From: CAUJGQ01 sp042408665
GTDB lineage: Bacteria > Chloroflexota > Dehalococcoidia > CAUJGQ01
Reading direction: 5' to 3'
DNA length: 60,211 nucleotides
NCBI GenBank assembly: GCA_042408665.1
Contig: JBHOQW010000194.1
Span: forward strand, 1 to 60,211
The translations under genes and the position numbers were made by a program. Shown one piece after another: positions 14,812-23,779 of this stretch (within the stretch, counting starts at the first letter, position 1; each line of letters opens with the position of its first letter). A model generated the notes under the pieces. It was not told the origin of the DNA. It worked only from the letters and a program-made list of their open reading frames with translations, and did no database searches.

Positions 14812-16974
14812 ATGACCACCATCCGCCCCATCACCGTTCAAGACGTCGCCCGCATGGGCTTCTACGCGCCGGTGCAGGTGCAATGGTCGCCGGACGGTCG
14901 CTTCGTCACCTACCTGTACAGCCCGGAGCGCTCGCTGCGGCTGGAGCTGTGGGCGTTCGATCCGGCCACCGGGCGGGAGTGGCCGGTCGCCGGCCCGCCG
15001 GCCGCCGAGGCAACACCCCTCACCCGCGAGGAGGAGCTGCGGCGCGAGCGCCAGCGCCAGTTCGCCACCGGCGTCTCCTCGTATGCCTGGAGCGAGACCG
15101 GGAACACCCTGCTCATCCGCGCCGGTGGCAACGTGTTCGTGCAGCTCGGCCTCGACGGTTCGCCGCGGCTAGTGGGCGGGGCGGAGTGCCTGGACCCACA
15201 GCTCAACCGCGACGGCACCCGACTGGCCTTTGTGCGTGACGGCGAGTTGCACGTGCTCGACCTGACGGACGACGCACCGCCACGCCGTCTTACCTTCGAT
15301 GCCTCCCCGCCGGACGAGTACGGGGACCGGCCCATCACCAACGGCCTGGCCGAGTTCGTGGCCCAGGAGGAGATGCACCGCCACAGCGGCTTCTGGTGGT
15401 CGCCGGACGGTGCGCGCCTCGCCTTCGAACAGGTGGACAACCGCCCGGTCTCGCGCTTTCTCATCGTCCATCCGGGCACGGATGACGTCCAGGTCGAGGC
15501 GCACCGCTACCCGTTCGCGGGCAGGGACAACGTGCGCTGGCGACTGGGCGTGGTGCCGGTGGCCGGCGGCGCGGTGCGCTGGCTGCGGGAGGACGGCAAC
15601 GAGTCCTACCTGGCGCGCGTGCACTGGACCCCGGACGGCTACCTGCTGGTGCAGGTGCAGAGCCGCGACCAGCGCCAAGTGGAGGTGCGCCGCCTCGACC
15701 CGGAGACGGGGCAGGATGATCTGCTGTGGGTGGAGGCGACCGAGCCCTGGGTCAACCTGCACGACGACCTGCGTTTCGTGCGGCGAGAGGACGCCCCGCC
15801 GGATGACTACACCATCGTGTGGTCGTCCGAGCGCACCGGCCGCCGTGCCCTCTATCTCTACAGCCGTGACGGCGTTCCCCTGCGCACCCTGACGGGCGAC
15901 GCCGTGTGCGTGGATGAGGTGCGGACCGTGGATGCCGCCGGCGGCTGGGTGTACTTCGAGGGGTGGGATGAGAGCCCCCTGGAGCGGCACCTGTTGCGGG
16001 TGCCGCTTGCCGGTGGCGCGGTGGAGCGGCTGACCACCACACCCGGCACCCACCGTTGCGTGCTGTCCCCGGACGGTGGCCGGTTCGTGGATGTGGCCAG
16101 CTCCGTCGAGGCGCCCACCACGGCGACGGTGCGGGAGGTGGGCGGCCGGGTGCTGGGACGGCTGCAGGCGGCAGCGCCGGACCCGCGCCAGGCCGAGCTG
16201 GGGCTGGCGCCGCCCCAGTTCATCGCGGTGCGCGCCGAGGACGGCGAGACGCTGTACGGCGCGGTGTACCGGCCGCGTGGTGTGCCCGTGGGGACCAAAG
16301 TGCCGGTCATCGTCGACGTGTACGGTGGGCCGCACGTCCAGCAAGTGGCCGACCACTGGGGCATGACGGTTGACCTGCGCAACCAGTACCTCGCCCAGCA
16401 GGGGTACGTGGTGCTGGTGCTGGACAACCGCGGCTCCGCCCGCCGTGGCCTGGCCTTTGAGGCGCCCATTTACGGGAACTTGGGCGACCTGGAGGTACGC
16501 GACCAGGTGGCGGGTGTGCGCGCGCTGGCCGACATCGTGCCGGAAGCGGACCTCACCCGGGTGGGCGTGTACGGCTGGTCCTACGGCGGCTACCTGGCGC
16601 TCATGTGCCTGGCCCGGGCGCCGGAGGTGTTCAAAGCCGCCGTGGCCGGTGCACCGGTCACAAGCTGGGACGGGTACGACACGCACTACACCGAGCGCTA
16701 CATGGGCACGCCGCAGGACAACCCGGACGGCTATCGCCGCAGCGCGGTGCTGACGCACGTGGACCAGATCCGCGGCCGCCTCCTGCTCATCCACGGGATG
16801 GTCGACGAGAACGTGCACTTCCGACACAGCGGGCGGCTCTTGAACGCCCTGATTCGGGCCGGTGTACCGTACGAGACCTTGTTCTTCCCGGAGGAGCGGC
16901 ACGCGCCGCGGCGCGCGGAGGACCGCGTGTACCTGGAACGCGTGATCACCGACTTCTTCGCCCGGCACCTATGA
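14812..16974 (+). CDS. S9 family peptidase, dipeptidyl-peptidase IV-like
   Basis: Serine exopeptidase that likely removes N-terminal X-Pro or similar dipeptides. Residues 1 to about 450 form a beta-propeller (DPPIV_N), with the paired glutamates Glu186-Glu187 in FVAQEEMHRHSGFWWSPDG that anchor the substrate amino terminus in DPP-IV. The C-terminal alpha/beta-hydrolase domain carries the triad Ser590 (GWSYGG), Asp665 (GMVDENVHF) and His697 (EERHAPR). There is no signal peptide, so a cytoplasmic role in peptide turnover is likely. Length 720 residues, ATG after GGAGGAG. It appears to be a single-gene unit convergent with sucD. Confidence 0.9.
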   Translation: MTTIRPITVQDVARMGFYAPVQVQWSPDGRFVTYLYSPERSLRLELWAFDPATGREWPVAGPPAAEATPLTREEELRRERQRQFATGVSSYAWSETGNTLLIRAGGNVFVQLGLDGSPRLVGGAECLDPQLNRDGTRLAFVRDGELHVLDLTDDAPPRRLTFDASPPDEYGDRPITNGLAEFVAQEEMHRHSGFWWSPDGARLAFEQVDNRPVSRFLIVHPGTDDVQVEAHRYPFAGRDNVRWRLGVVPVAGGAVRWLREDGNESYLARVHWTPDGYLLVQVQSRDQRQVEVRRLDPETGQDDLLWVEATEPWVNLHDDLRFVRREDAPPDDYTIVWSSERTGRRALYLYSRDGVPLRTLTGDAVCVDEVRTVDAAGGWVYFEGWDESPLERHLLRVPLAGGAVERLTTTPGTHRCVLSPDGGRFVDVASSVEAPTTATVREVGGRVLGRLQAAAPDPRQAELGLAPPQFIAVRAEDGETLYGAVYRPRGVPVGTKVPVIVDVYGGPHVQQVADHWGMTVDLRNQYLAQQGYVVLVLDNRGSARRGLAFEAPIYGNLGDLEVRDQVAGVRALADIVPEADLTRVGVYGWSYGGYLALMCLARAPEVFKAAVAGAPVTSWDGYDTHYTERYMGTPQDNPDGYRRSAVLTHVDQIRGRLLLIHGMVDENVHFRHSGRLLNALIRAGVPYETLFFPEERHAPRRAEDRVYLERVITDFFARHL

Positions 16975-17032
16975 CGAAGCAAGGGCCACATCGTGCGGCT
17001 CCCGCTTCGTTCGGTTGCGGTCGGCGTGCGGT

Positions 17033-17923
17033 TCAGAGCAGGCCGCGTTCCGTCAGCACCCGCTTCATCGTGCTGCCGATCTCGGCCGGGCTGTCCACCA
17101 CCACCGCGCCGGCCGCGGCCAGGGCCGCCTTCTTGGCCGCGGCCGTGCCCTGGTTGCCGGTGATGATCGCGCCGGCGTGCCCCATGCGCCGGCCGGGGGG
17201 GGCCGTGGCGCCGGCGATGAAGGCCACCACCGGCTTGCGCACGCACTCCTTGATGTAGGCCGCCGCCTCCTGCTCGGCGGTGCCGCCGATCTCGCCGATT
17301 AGGACGATGGCCGTCGTTTCGGGGTCGTTATTGAGCAGCTCCACCGCCTCGCGCTGGCTGGTACCGATCACTGGGTCGCCGCCCACACCGATACAGGTGG
17401 ACTGACCGATGCCCAGCGCCGTGAGCTGGGCCACGGCCTCGTAGACCAGCGTGCCGGAGCGCGAGACGACACCCACGCTGCCGGGCGTAAAGACGTCGCC
17501 CGGCATGATCCCCACACGGGTGCGCGTGCGCGGCGTGATCACCCCCGGGCAGTTGGGGCCGATGAGGCGCGTGCCGGAGCCGCGCAGGTACCGTTTGACC
17601 ATCACCATGTCCAGCGTGGGCATGCCCTCGGTGATGCACACCACCAGCGGGATGCCGGCGTCGGCGGCCTCCAGGATGGCGTCGGCCGCGCCGGCGGCCG
17701 GCACGTAGATGATCGAGCAGTTGGCGCCGGTCTCGCGCACCGCCTGCTCCACCGTGTTGAACACGGGTACGCTGCCGTCGAACATCTGACCGCCACGCCC
17801 CGGCGTCACGCCGGCCACGACCTTGGTACCGTAGGCGATGGAGCGGCGGGCGTGCTGGCTTCCCTCGCCGCCGGTGATGCCCTGCACGAGCAGGCGTGTG
17901 TGTTCGTCCACCAATACGCTCAC
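17033..17923 (-). CDS. sucD: Succinyl-CoA ligase, alpha subunit
   Basis: TCA-cycle enzyme subunit that interconverts succinyl-CoA and succinate with ADP or GDP phosphorylation. The 296-residue protein has LLVQGITGGEGSQHARRSIAYGTKVVAGVTPGRGG (CoA-binding fold), GPNCPGVITP, GIMPGDVFTPGSVGVVSRSGTLVYE and the phospho-histidine segment RRMGHAGAIITGNQGTA. The GTG start at 17923 has AGGGGG about 7 bases upstream. It is separated from sucC by a GNAT gene, whereas the usual arrangement is a direct sucC-sucD pair. Confidence 0.95.
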   Translation of the reverse strand: MSVLVDEHTRLLVQGITGGEGSQHARRSIAYGTKVVAGVTPGRGGQMFDGSVPVFNTVEQAVRETGANCSIIYVPAAGAADAILEAADAGIPLVVCITEGMPTLDMVMVKRYLRGSGTRLIGPNCPGVITPRTRTRVGIMPGDVFTPGSVGVVSRSGTLVYEAVAQLTALGIGQSTCIGVGGDPVIGTSQREAVELLNNDPETTAIVLIGEIGGTAEQEAAAYIKECVRKPVVAFIAGATAPPGRRMGHAGAIITGNQGTAAAKKAALAAAGAVVVDSPAEIGSTMKRVLTERGLL

Positions 17924-17997
17924 GGGCAACCCCCTGCAGTCGTTACCGTATCTCGGTGCGGAGCGCCGTGCACCCGCCGGCCGCGGCCGATGGCCGC

Positions 17998-18471
17998 TCA
18001 CGCGTCCTCGGTCACGTAGCTCGGCCAGTGATCCGGCAGGAGCATGGCGCCGCACACCTTCTCGTAAAACGCGGCTGGGCCGACCGCGCCGATGATGCCG
18101 TAGATATACCCCCGCGCGCGCATATCGTGCAGGCAGCGCAGGAGCAGCGCCGCGCCGATGCCGTGCCCGCGCCGGTCGGGCCGCACGCCCGTGGGGCCGA
18201 ACACGCCTGGGTGGGCGCAGTCGTAGGCGGCAAAGCCCACGATGTCTGCCCCTTCCACGGCCAGAAAGGCGCTGATTGGCACCCGCGCCCACGCGCAGGC
18301 CAGCTCATCCGCCCAGCCGCGTGTGAAGAACCGCTCCGCGAACGCCCGCGCCGGGGACAGATCCCACGGGCGGGCCCGTCGCACGCGCGCCCCCGCCGCC
18401 GCGGCGCGGGCGACGGCCGTCGTTGGGTCCGGCAGCGCCAGCAGCGGCACGATCATGTCGCGGGGCGACAT
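17998..18471 (-). CDS. GNAT-family N-acetyltransferase between sucC and sucD
   Basis: A 157-residue acetyltransferase. The acetyl-CoA pyrophosphate-binding motif is GVRPDRRGHGIGAALLLRCL near residue 95, preceded by the strand DIVGFAAYDC and followed by a C-terminal GAVGPAAFYEKVCGA helix-strand. The substrate is unknown. It is on the same strand as sucC (44 bases after its stop) and sucD (74 bases before it), so it is probably co-transcribed; protein acylation control of the synthetase is only speculation. Confidence 0.8.
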   Translation of the reverse strand: MSPRDMIVPLLALPDPTTAVARAAAAGARVRRARPWDLSPARAFAERFFTRGWADELACAWARVPISAFLAVEGADIVGFAAYDCAHPGVFGPTGVRPDRRGHGIGAALLLRCLHDMRARGYIYGIIGAVGPAAFYEKVCGAMLLPDHWPSYVTEDA

Positions 18472-18515
18472 CGGGTCGTGCTCCTTGGCGGCGCGCGACG
18501 GGCGGGCCGGTCATG

Positions 18516-19682
18516 CTACCGCGTCACCGCCGCCACGGCCTTGCGCGCCGCTTCACCGAGGTCATCGGCGGTGATCACCGGCAGACCGGACTCGGCCAGA
18601 ATCCGCTTGCCCTCCTCGACGTTGGTGCCGGCCAGGCGCACCACTACCGGGATGTGGGAGAGATCCATCTGCTTGAATGCCTCAACAATACCCGTGGCGA
18701 TCACGTCGGTGCGCGCCATGCCGCCGAAGATGTTGATCAAAATGCCTTTGACGTTGGGGTCCTGGGTCATGATCTTGAACGCGTTGACCACGCGCTGGGG
18801 ATCGTTCACCGTGCCGATGTCGAGGAAGTTGGCCGGTTCGCCGCCGGCGAGCTTGATCACGTCCATCGTCGCCATGGCCAGGCCGGCACCGTTGACCACG
18901 CAGCCGATGTTGCCGTCCAGCTTGATGTAGTTGTTGATCCCCAGCTCCTGCGCCTGGACCTCGAGCGGGTCCTCTTCATCGCGATCGCGCAGCGCGGCGA
19001 TCTCCGGGTGGCGGAACAGGGCGTTGTCGTCGAAGTTGATCTTGGCGTCCAGGGCGAGCACGCGCCCGTCGGTGGCGACGACCAGGGGATTGATCTCCAC
19101 CAAGGAGGCGTCCGTGGCCATATAGGTCTTGTAGACGCCGGCCATCACCTGCAGCGCCTGGCGGAACTGGTCACCGGCTAGGCCGAGCGCGTACGCCAGC
19201 TTGCGGCCGTGGTGTGGCTGGTAGCCGGACACGGGGTCGATGAGGACGCGGTGGATCGCCTCCGGCCGGGTGGCGGCGATCTCCTCGATATCTATGCCAC
19301 CGGCGGCGGAGGCGATCATCACCGGCATACCGGCGGAGTTATCGAGGATCAGGCTCAGGTACAGCTCGCGCTCGACCTCGATCTGTTCGGCGACGAGCAC
19401 CCGCTTGACCTTCTGTCCTTGCGGGCCGGTCTGGGGGGTAACGAGCTGCATGCCGATGATCGCCGCCGCGTGCCGTTCCGCCTCGTCGACCGAGTTCGCC
19501 AGGCGGACGCCGCCGCCCTTGCCGCGGCCGCCGGCGTGGATCTGTGCCTTGACCACCACCTTGCCGCCGAGCTCTGCGGCGATCTGGCGCGCCTCTGCGG
19601 CTGTCGCGGCCACCCGGCCGCGGGGCACCGGCACGCCGAACTGTGCCAGGATATCTTTGGCCTGGTACTCGTGGATCTTCAT
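18516..19682 (-). CDS. sucC: Succinyl-CoA ligase, beta subunit (ADP- or GDP-forming)
   Basis: Nucleotide-binding subunit of succinyl-CoA synthetase. MKIHEYQAKDILAQFGVPVPRG opens the ATP-grasp domain; VKAQIHAGGRGKGGGVRLA binds the nucleotide, EINPLV and ALDAKINFDDNALFRHPE are family blocks, and the C-terminal ligase domain has GNIGCVVNGAGLAMATMDVIK and NIFGGMARTDVIA. Length 388 residues, as usual. The ATG at 19682 follows AGGACG. It lies downstream of tRNA-Ser(UGA). Confidence 0.95.
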   Translation of the reverse strand: MKIHEYQAKDILAQFGVPVPRGRVAATAAEARQIAAELGGKVVVKAQIHAGGRGKGGGVRLANSVDEAERHAAAIIGMQLVTPQTGPQGQKVKRVLVAEQIEVERELYLSLILDNSAGMPVMIASAAGGIDIEEIAATRPEAIHRVLIDPVSGYQPHHGRKLAYALGLAGDQFRQALQVMAGVYKTYMATDASLVEINPLVVATDGRVLALDAKINFDDNALFRHPEIAALRDRDEEDPLEVQAQELGINNYIKLDGNIGCVVNGAGLAMATMDVIKLAGGEPANFLDIGTVNDPQRVVNAFKIMTQDPNVKGILINIFGGMARTDVIATGIVEAFKQMDLSHIPVVVRLAGTNVEEGKRILAESGLPVITADDLGEAARKAVAAVTR

Positions 19683-19778
19683 GCGGACGTCCTGTAAACG
19701 AAATACCGTGTGCGGAACAGCTCGGCGGCGTGGCCTGGTGGGGGCGCCGGGCGCGGCCGCGGTTCCGCGGGGGCTGGG

Positions 19779-19866
19779 CGGAGGGGGTGGGATTCGAACC
19801 CACGGGCTGGCGGAGCCAGCCGGCGGTTTTCAAGACCGCTGCCTTAATCCACTCGGCCACCCCTCC
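19779..19866 (-). tRNA. tRNA-Ser (anticodon UGA)
   Basis: Complete 88-base class II tRNA. Acceptor GGAGGGG/CCCCTCC with discriminator G, anticodon stem-loop GCGGT-CTTGAAA-ACCGC with anticodon TGA at 19832-19830, long variable arm GCTGGC...GCCAGC and T arm GTGGG-TTCGAAT-CCCAC. CCA is not encoded. A strong promoter lies just upstream at 19874-19902. Confidence 0.96.
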
Positions 19867-19873
19867 AGAGCGG

Positions 19874-19902
19874 AGCATAGCAACCGGCCTGGCCGAGGGC
19901 AA
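19874..19902 (-). promoter_or_regulatory. Promoter of tRNA-Ser(UGA)
   Basis: On the minus strand TTGCCC (19902-19897), a 17-base spacer and TATGCT (19879-19874), ending 8 bases before the tRNA 5' end, so the leader would be very short. It could also feed sucC by read-through. Confidence 0.6.
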
Positions 19903-20069
19903 ACGAGGGAGAGACAGCCCTGTCGGCGGCCATGATGAGCACGCCGCGTGGGGGTCATGCGGACTACCAAGCGGGTACCGTCCAGGAGCCCCACGCCGCA
20001 CGCCTCCCTCCGCGCCATATCGCACCACGCCGCCGGCACGAGGCGCGGGACATCCGGCACCGGGGAGGG

Positions 20070-20098
20070 TTGACGGTCGTCGCACCCGGCCCTAGCAT
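20070..20098 (+). promoter_or_regulatory. Promoter of the yggU-like gene
   Basis: TTGACG (20070-20075), a 17-base spacer and TAGCAT (20093-20098), about 40 bases before the GTG start at 20138. The remaining part of the 19867-20137 gap shows no other recognisable feature. Confidence 0.5.
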
Positions 20099-20137
20099 CG
20101 CCCCGAGCGGCGCCCGACGCGCTGCAAGGACGGACGG

Positions 20138-20407
20138 GTGGCTCGGATTCGGGTGCGCGTCATCCCTCGCGCCGGCCGCGACACGGTGGTGGGTGCGCCG
20201 GCAGGGGTGCTGCGCGTGCGGGTGGCGGCGCCGCCCGTGGCCGGCGCGGCCAACGAGGCGCTGGTCCGCCTGCTGGCGCGGACGCTGGATGTGCCGCGCG
20301 GGGCGGTGCGCGTTGTGCACGGCGAGGCGAGCCGGGACAAGACCGTGGAGGTGGACGGCTTGGACGAGGCGGAGGTGTGGCGGCGGCTGGGCGTGCCGCC
20401 GCCCTGA
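20138..20407 (+). CDS. DUF167 / YggU family protein
   Basis: An 89-residue protein of the conserved DUF167 (YggU) family, whose function is unknown. Conserved blocks: VRVIPRAGRDTVVG, VRVAAPPVAGAANEALVRLLA and VVHGEASRDKTVEVDG. The GTG start at 20138 is preceded by AAGGA. It converges on yggT with a 13-base gap; in many genomes yggU is next to the yggS-proC-yggT group, as here. Confidence 0.88.
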   Translation: MARIRVRVIPRAGRDTVVGAPAGVLRVRVAAPPVAGAANEALVRLLARTLDVPRGAVRVVHGEASRDKTVEVDGLDEAEVWRRLGVPPP

Positions 20408-20420
20408 GCCCCACGCGCGG

Positions 20421-20672
20421 TTAGGTGCTGAGGAGGGCCTGCTGAGCGATCGACAGCACGATGATCGCCACCATCGGCGTCAGGTCGATCATACCGAACC
20501 GCGGGATCACGCGGCGCAGCGGCGCCAGCACCGGCTCGGTGATCTCGGTCAGCACCCGCACCAGCGGGTTGGACGGGTCGACGGGGAACCAGGAGATCAG
20601 CGCCCGTCCGATGATCGCGATCTGCAGAATGGTGATGAGCACCACCAGGAAGTTGGTGAAGAATGCAGCCAT
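20421..20672 (-). CDS. YggT family membrane protein (YlmG-like)
   Basis: An 83-residue protein with two membrane helices at either end and the conserved core RALISWFPVDPSNPLVRVLTEITEPVLAPLRRVIPRFGMIDLTPMVAI. YggT/YlmG proteins are linked to cell division or chloroplast nucleoid organisation; the exact role here is unknown. It lies 54 bases after proC in the common ylm arrangement. The ATG at 20672 follows AGGTT. Confidence 0.9.
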   Translation of the reverse strand: MAAFFTNFLVVLITILQIAIIGRALISWFPVDPSNPLVRVLTEITEPVLAPLRRVIPRFGMIDLTPMVAIIVLSIAQQALLST

Positions 20673-20726
20673 TGTCGAACCTGTGTCCTCGTCCTCACGG
20701 CCGGCCGCGGCCCCACCGGCGGCCTA

Positions 20727-21527
20727 TCAGCCGCCCAGGGCGCGGCTCTTTTCATACCCGGCGATCACCGCCTCGATGATCGCTGCCCGTACCGCGCGCC
20801 GCTCCAGCGCGAGCAGCCCTTCCACCGTGGTGCCGCCCGCAGAGGCCACCTGGCCGCGCAGCTCCGCCGGGTGACGGCCGGTGGCTTGCACCCAGCGCGT
20901 GGCGCCCAGCACCGTCTGCACCACCATGTCCGTGGCCACGTCTCGGCGCAGGCCGATGTGCACGGCGCCGTCGATCAGGGCCTCCAGTAACAGCATGACA
21001 TATCCGGGGCCGCTACCGGAGACGGCGGTGGCGATATCGAGCAGCTTCTCGTCGGTGGTGTACATCTCCCGGCCCCAGGTCTGGAGCAGCGTGCGCACGG
21101 TCTCTCGCTGTTCCTCGGTCACCTCCTCGGTGGCCGTCCAGATGCTGAACGCCTCGCCCACCACTGCGGCCAGGTTGGGCATCACCCGCACCACGTGGTG
21201 CCGGAGGAGGGCGTCACCGATGTGCTGCATGCGCACGCCCGCCATGATCGAGACGATGAGCTGTTCCGGGGCGATGTGGTGCCGCAGCCGTTCAGCCACG
21301 GCCGGAAAATCCTGCGGCTTCACGGCTAGCACCAGCGCGTCTACCCGCTCATGCACCGGGTGATACCCATCACTGGCCGTGACCTTGTACCGGTCAGCGA
21401 GGTACTCCCGCCGCGCGGCGTGGATCTCGCACACGTGCACCTCGTCCGGCCGTGCGATGCCGCGCCCGATCGCCTGGTCGACGATCGCCTCGCCCATGAA
21501 CCCACCGCCGATCACCGTCAGCCGCAT
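20727..21527 (-). CDS. proC: Pyrroline-5-carboxylate reductase
   Basis: Last step of proline synthesis, reducing pyrroline-5-carboxylate with NAD(P)H. The 266-residue protein shows the N-terminal nucleotide-binding fold MRLTVIGGGFMGEAIVDQAI, ALVLAVKPQDF, VSIMAGV, VRVMPNLAAVVGEA, and the C-terminal signature VSGSGPGYVMLLLEALIDGAVHIGL with HPAELRGQVASAGGTTVEGL. Start ATG follows GGGAGG. It lies between yggS and yggT. Confidence 0.94.
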   Translation of the reverse strand: MRLTVIGGGFMGEAIVDQAIGRGIARPDEVHVCEIHAARREYLADRYKVTASDGYHPVHERVDALVLAVKPQDFPAVAERLRHHIAPEQLIVSIMAGVRMQHIGDALLRHHVVRVMPNLAAVVGEAFSIWTATEEVTEEQRETVRTLLQTWGREMYTTDEKLLDIATAVSGSGPGYVMLLLEALIDGAVHIGLRRDVATDMVVQTVLGATRWVQATGRHPAELRGQVASAGGTTVEGLLALERRAVRAAIIEAVIAGYEKSRALGG

Positions 21528-21598
21528 ACGCCTCCCACGCGCAGCGCCCGGGCGAGCGGCCCGGGCGACCCGTGCTCATGCCAGAACCCGCGGGCCGC

Positions 21599-22300
21599 CT
21601 ACCCGGTTTCGCCGTCGGCCGGCCGCGGCCCGAAGATGGCCCGGCCGATACGCACCATGGTGGCCCCCTCTTCCACCGCCACCTCGACGTCGTCCGTCAT
21701 GCCCATCGACAGCTCGGCCAGTCCGGTGGCGTCGCGTAGGGCGCGCAGGGCGCGGAACACCGGCCGCACCTGCTCCGGGTCGTCCACCTGCGGTGCCACG
21801 GTCATCAACCCGCGCAGCCGCAGGTGTTCCAGCCGTTGCAGGTGTCGCACCGCCTCCGCCACCTCATCCGGCGCAAAGCCGAACTTGGTGGACTCACCCG
21901 CCACGTTCACCTCGATGAGCACGTCCACCGGCCGGGTGGCGTGGCGGTTGAGGGCCTCGGCCAGCCGCAATGAATCGATTGAATGCAGTATATCAAAGGT
22001 TTGCAGGGCCGGCTTGACCTTGTTGGTCTGCAGGTGACCGACAAGATGCCAGACCGGCCGCAGACCGGCTGTATCCAGCGCGGCGCGCTTGGCCACCGCC
22101 TCCTGCACCCGGTTCTCACCGATGTCCGCCAGTCCGGCGCGCACCGCCGCGGCCACTACCTCGGCGGGAAAGGTCTTGCTCACACCCACCAGGCGCACAC
22201 CGGCCGGGTCACGACCGGCGCGGGCGGCGGCGGCCGCGATGCGCGCGCGCACGGCGGCGATGTTCATCGCGATCTGGTGCTCGAGCGTGGGTGCCGTCAT
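21599..22300 (-). CDS. YggS-family PLP homeostasis protein
   Basis: PLP-binding single-domain TIM-barrel protein (YggS, YlmE, PROSC) involved in vitamin B6 balance and amino acid metabolism. Key parts: LVGVSKTFPAEVVAAAVRAGLADIGENRVQEAVAK with the PLP lysine in GVSKTF, VWHLVGHLQTNKVK, HSIDSLRLAEALN, EVNVAGESTKFGF, and LSMGMTDDVEVAVEEGATMVRIGRAIFG. Length 233. Its ATG overlaps the stop of the rraA-like gene by the ATGA arrangement. Confidence 0.92.
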   Translation of the reverse strand: MTAPTLEHQIAMNIAAVRARIAAAAARAGRDPAGVRLVGVSKTFPAEVVAAAVRAGLADIGENRVQEAVAKRAALDTAGLRPVWHLVGHLQTNKVKPALQTFDILHSIDSLRLAEALNRHATRPVDVLIEVNVAGESTKFGFAPDEVAEAVRHLQRLEHLRLRGLMTVAPQVDDPEQVRPVFRALRALRDATGLAELSMGMTDDVEVAVEEGATMVRIGRAIFGPRPADGETG

Positions 22301-23025
22301 CGTCCCCTTCGTTCCCGCTCAAACGCCGCCCGCATCTCCGCGTTGGGCGGATACACCCCGGTGATCGCCGCCCCGGCGGCGATGTGGCGCTGCACGTACC
22401 GCTCTAGCTCTTCCTGCTCCCGCGCCTCACGCGCCACGGCTGCCGCCCCCGCGCGGGGCAGGACCAGCACGCCGTCGTCGTCTCCCACGATCACGTCGCC
22501 CGGCAGCACCAGCACCCCACCGCAGCCGACGGGGACGTCGAGGTCCGCGGCGATGTGCGCGGCGGTGTGCTGCGCCGGGTGGGCTCCGGCGGCGAACACG
22601 GGCAGCTCCAGTGCGCGCAACTCGGCGGCGTCGCGCACCGCGCCGTCGGTGACGATCCCGGCCGCGCCCCGCCGCGCCATGCGCAGGGCGAGAATGGCGC
22701 CTAAGACCCCGGCCGTGGTGTCACCGTGGGCGTCCACCACCAGCACCTGCCCCGGCCTGATGTGCTCCACCACCTTGCGCTGCGGGTACGCCGGGTTGGC
22801 GAGCATTGCCGGGTCGCCTTGGTCCTCACGGGCCGGCACGAGGCGCAGGGTAACCGCTTCACCCATCAGGCGGGCACCGGGGCGAAGCGGAAACACGCCG
22901 CGCATATGGGTCCGGAGCAGGCCGTGCCGGATGAGCACCGTGCTGAGGGTGGCCGTGGAGGCCACGCGCAGGTCCTCCCACAGGTCGGCCGGAAGCGGCG
23001 CGCTGGTGTCGTTCAGGCTCAGCAT
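22297..23025 (-). CDS. RraA-like / demethylmenaquinone methyltransferase-like protein
   Basis: A 242-residue protein of the RraA/HMG-aldolase fold. Family signature: VLVVDAHGDTTAGVLGAILALRMARRGAAGIVTDGAVRDAAELR, with the Asp and Arg of TDGAVRD typical for aldolase members. Members are class II aldolases (4-hydroxy-4-methyl-2-oxoglutarate type), ribonuclease E regulators or of unknown activity; the old name methyltransferase is misleading. The start ATG at 23025 follows GGAGGA. It overlaps yggS by 4 bases. Specific substrate cannot be assigned. Confidence 0.82.
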   Translation of the reverse strand: MLSLNDTSAPLPADLWEDLRVASTATLSTVLIRHGLLRTHMRGVFPLRPGARLMGEAVTLRLVPAREDQGDPAMLANPAYPQRKVVEHIRPGQVLVVDAHGDTTAGVLGAILALRMARRGAAGIVTDGAVRDAAELRALELPVFAAGAHPAQHTAAHIAADLDVPVGCGGVLVLPGDVIVGDDDGVLVLPRAGAAAVAREAREQEELERYVQRHIAAGAAITGVYPPNAEMRAAFERERRGR

Positions 23026-23080
23026 GGAGCGCGTCCTCCGCCGTGGACGATGCCAGTATCGCCCGTCGTGCGCGCCCGCG

Positions 23081-23701
23081 CTAGCGGTTGGGGTTGGGCA
23101 CCAGCTCGGTTGCGGCCGGCTCCAGCGCCGTGCCGGTCCAGCGGTACGTGATGCGGCGCAGATGTGAGGGGCAACAGCGCGGATCACCGGGAGCGTAGGC
23201 CGCCGCCGTCGCCACCAGCAGGCCGCGCTCGACGGTGACGTTGAGCTGCGCCTCGCGGTAGGCGAGCAGGCGGAGGGGCTGGCCGCCGCGCATCGTGTAA
23301 ACGTAAAACCCGATGATGCCGGCCGTGCCCTCCGAAGAGATCGGCACGATGGCCTCCTCCTCACCGTCGCCGGTGAGGTCGGCGTAGATCACGTCGGCCA
23401 GGTGCACCGCGGCCGCGCCCCCTTCGGCGTGCAGCTCCCGCGCGATCAGCGTGGGCCAGTCGACCGCGCGGATGGGGGCCACCGTGGGCGAGGGGGCGGG
23501 TGAGGAGGTCGCCGTCGGTGGGGCGGGTGGCGGTGCCGGCGTGGCGGTGGAAACCGGTGGGACGGTGGGGGGTGGGAGCGTGGCCATGGTGAAGGTAGCC
23601 GCCGGCCGCTCGGCGCGCGGGCCGGCCGCCGGTGACCGCGCACAGGCGGTCGCGGCGCAGCCTAGGCAGACCAGCAGCAGGAGAAGGGGCGTTCGAGTCA
23701 C
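23081..23701 (-). CDS. Putative secreted or lipid-anchored protein
   Basis: Unrecognised. With the GTG at 23701 the protein (206 residues) begins VTRTPLLLLLVCLGCAATACARS, a signal peptide with a lipobox-like cysteine (the -3 position is not canonical). A Pro/Thr/Ser-rich linker of about 50 residues follows, then a folded part with DVIYADLTGDGEEEAIVPISSEG, an FG-GAP-like or calcium-binding-like DxTxDGxxE motif. An ATG at 23773 would add 24 residues before the signal. Likely a cell-surface protein; function unknown. Confidence 0.6.
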   Translation of the reverse strand: MTRTPLLLLLVCLGCAATACARSPAAGPRAERPAATFTMATLPPPTVPPVSTATPAPPPAPPTATSSPAPSPTVAPIRAVDWPTLIARELHAEGGAAAVHLADVIYADLTGDGEEEAIVPISSEGTAGIIGFYVYTMRGGQPLRLLAYREAQLNVTVERGLLVATAAAYAPGDPRCCPSHLRRITYRWTGTALEPAATELVPNPNR

Positions 23702-23779
23702 CGTGGCCGGGCCGGGGAAGGGACGAGATGGCCCCGGTACGCACCGGGGCCAGACGCGGACGGACGCGGGCATCGGGGC

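Noticed and set aside
15169..16968. A 599-codon open frame antisense to the DPP-IV-like gene
   Set aside because: It is a GC-skew shadow: composition is His/Val/Arg-rich without any known domain, and the plus strand carries a complete peptidase with all catalytic residues.
19779..19866. Selenocysteine tRNA
   Set aside because: The anticodon is UGA (a serine codon reader) and the acceptor stem is 7 bp, so it is ordinary tRNA-Ser, not tRNA-Sec with UCA.
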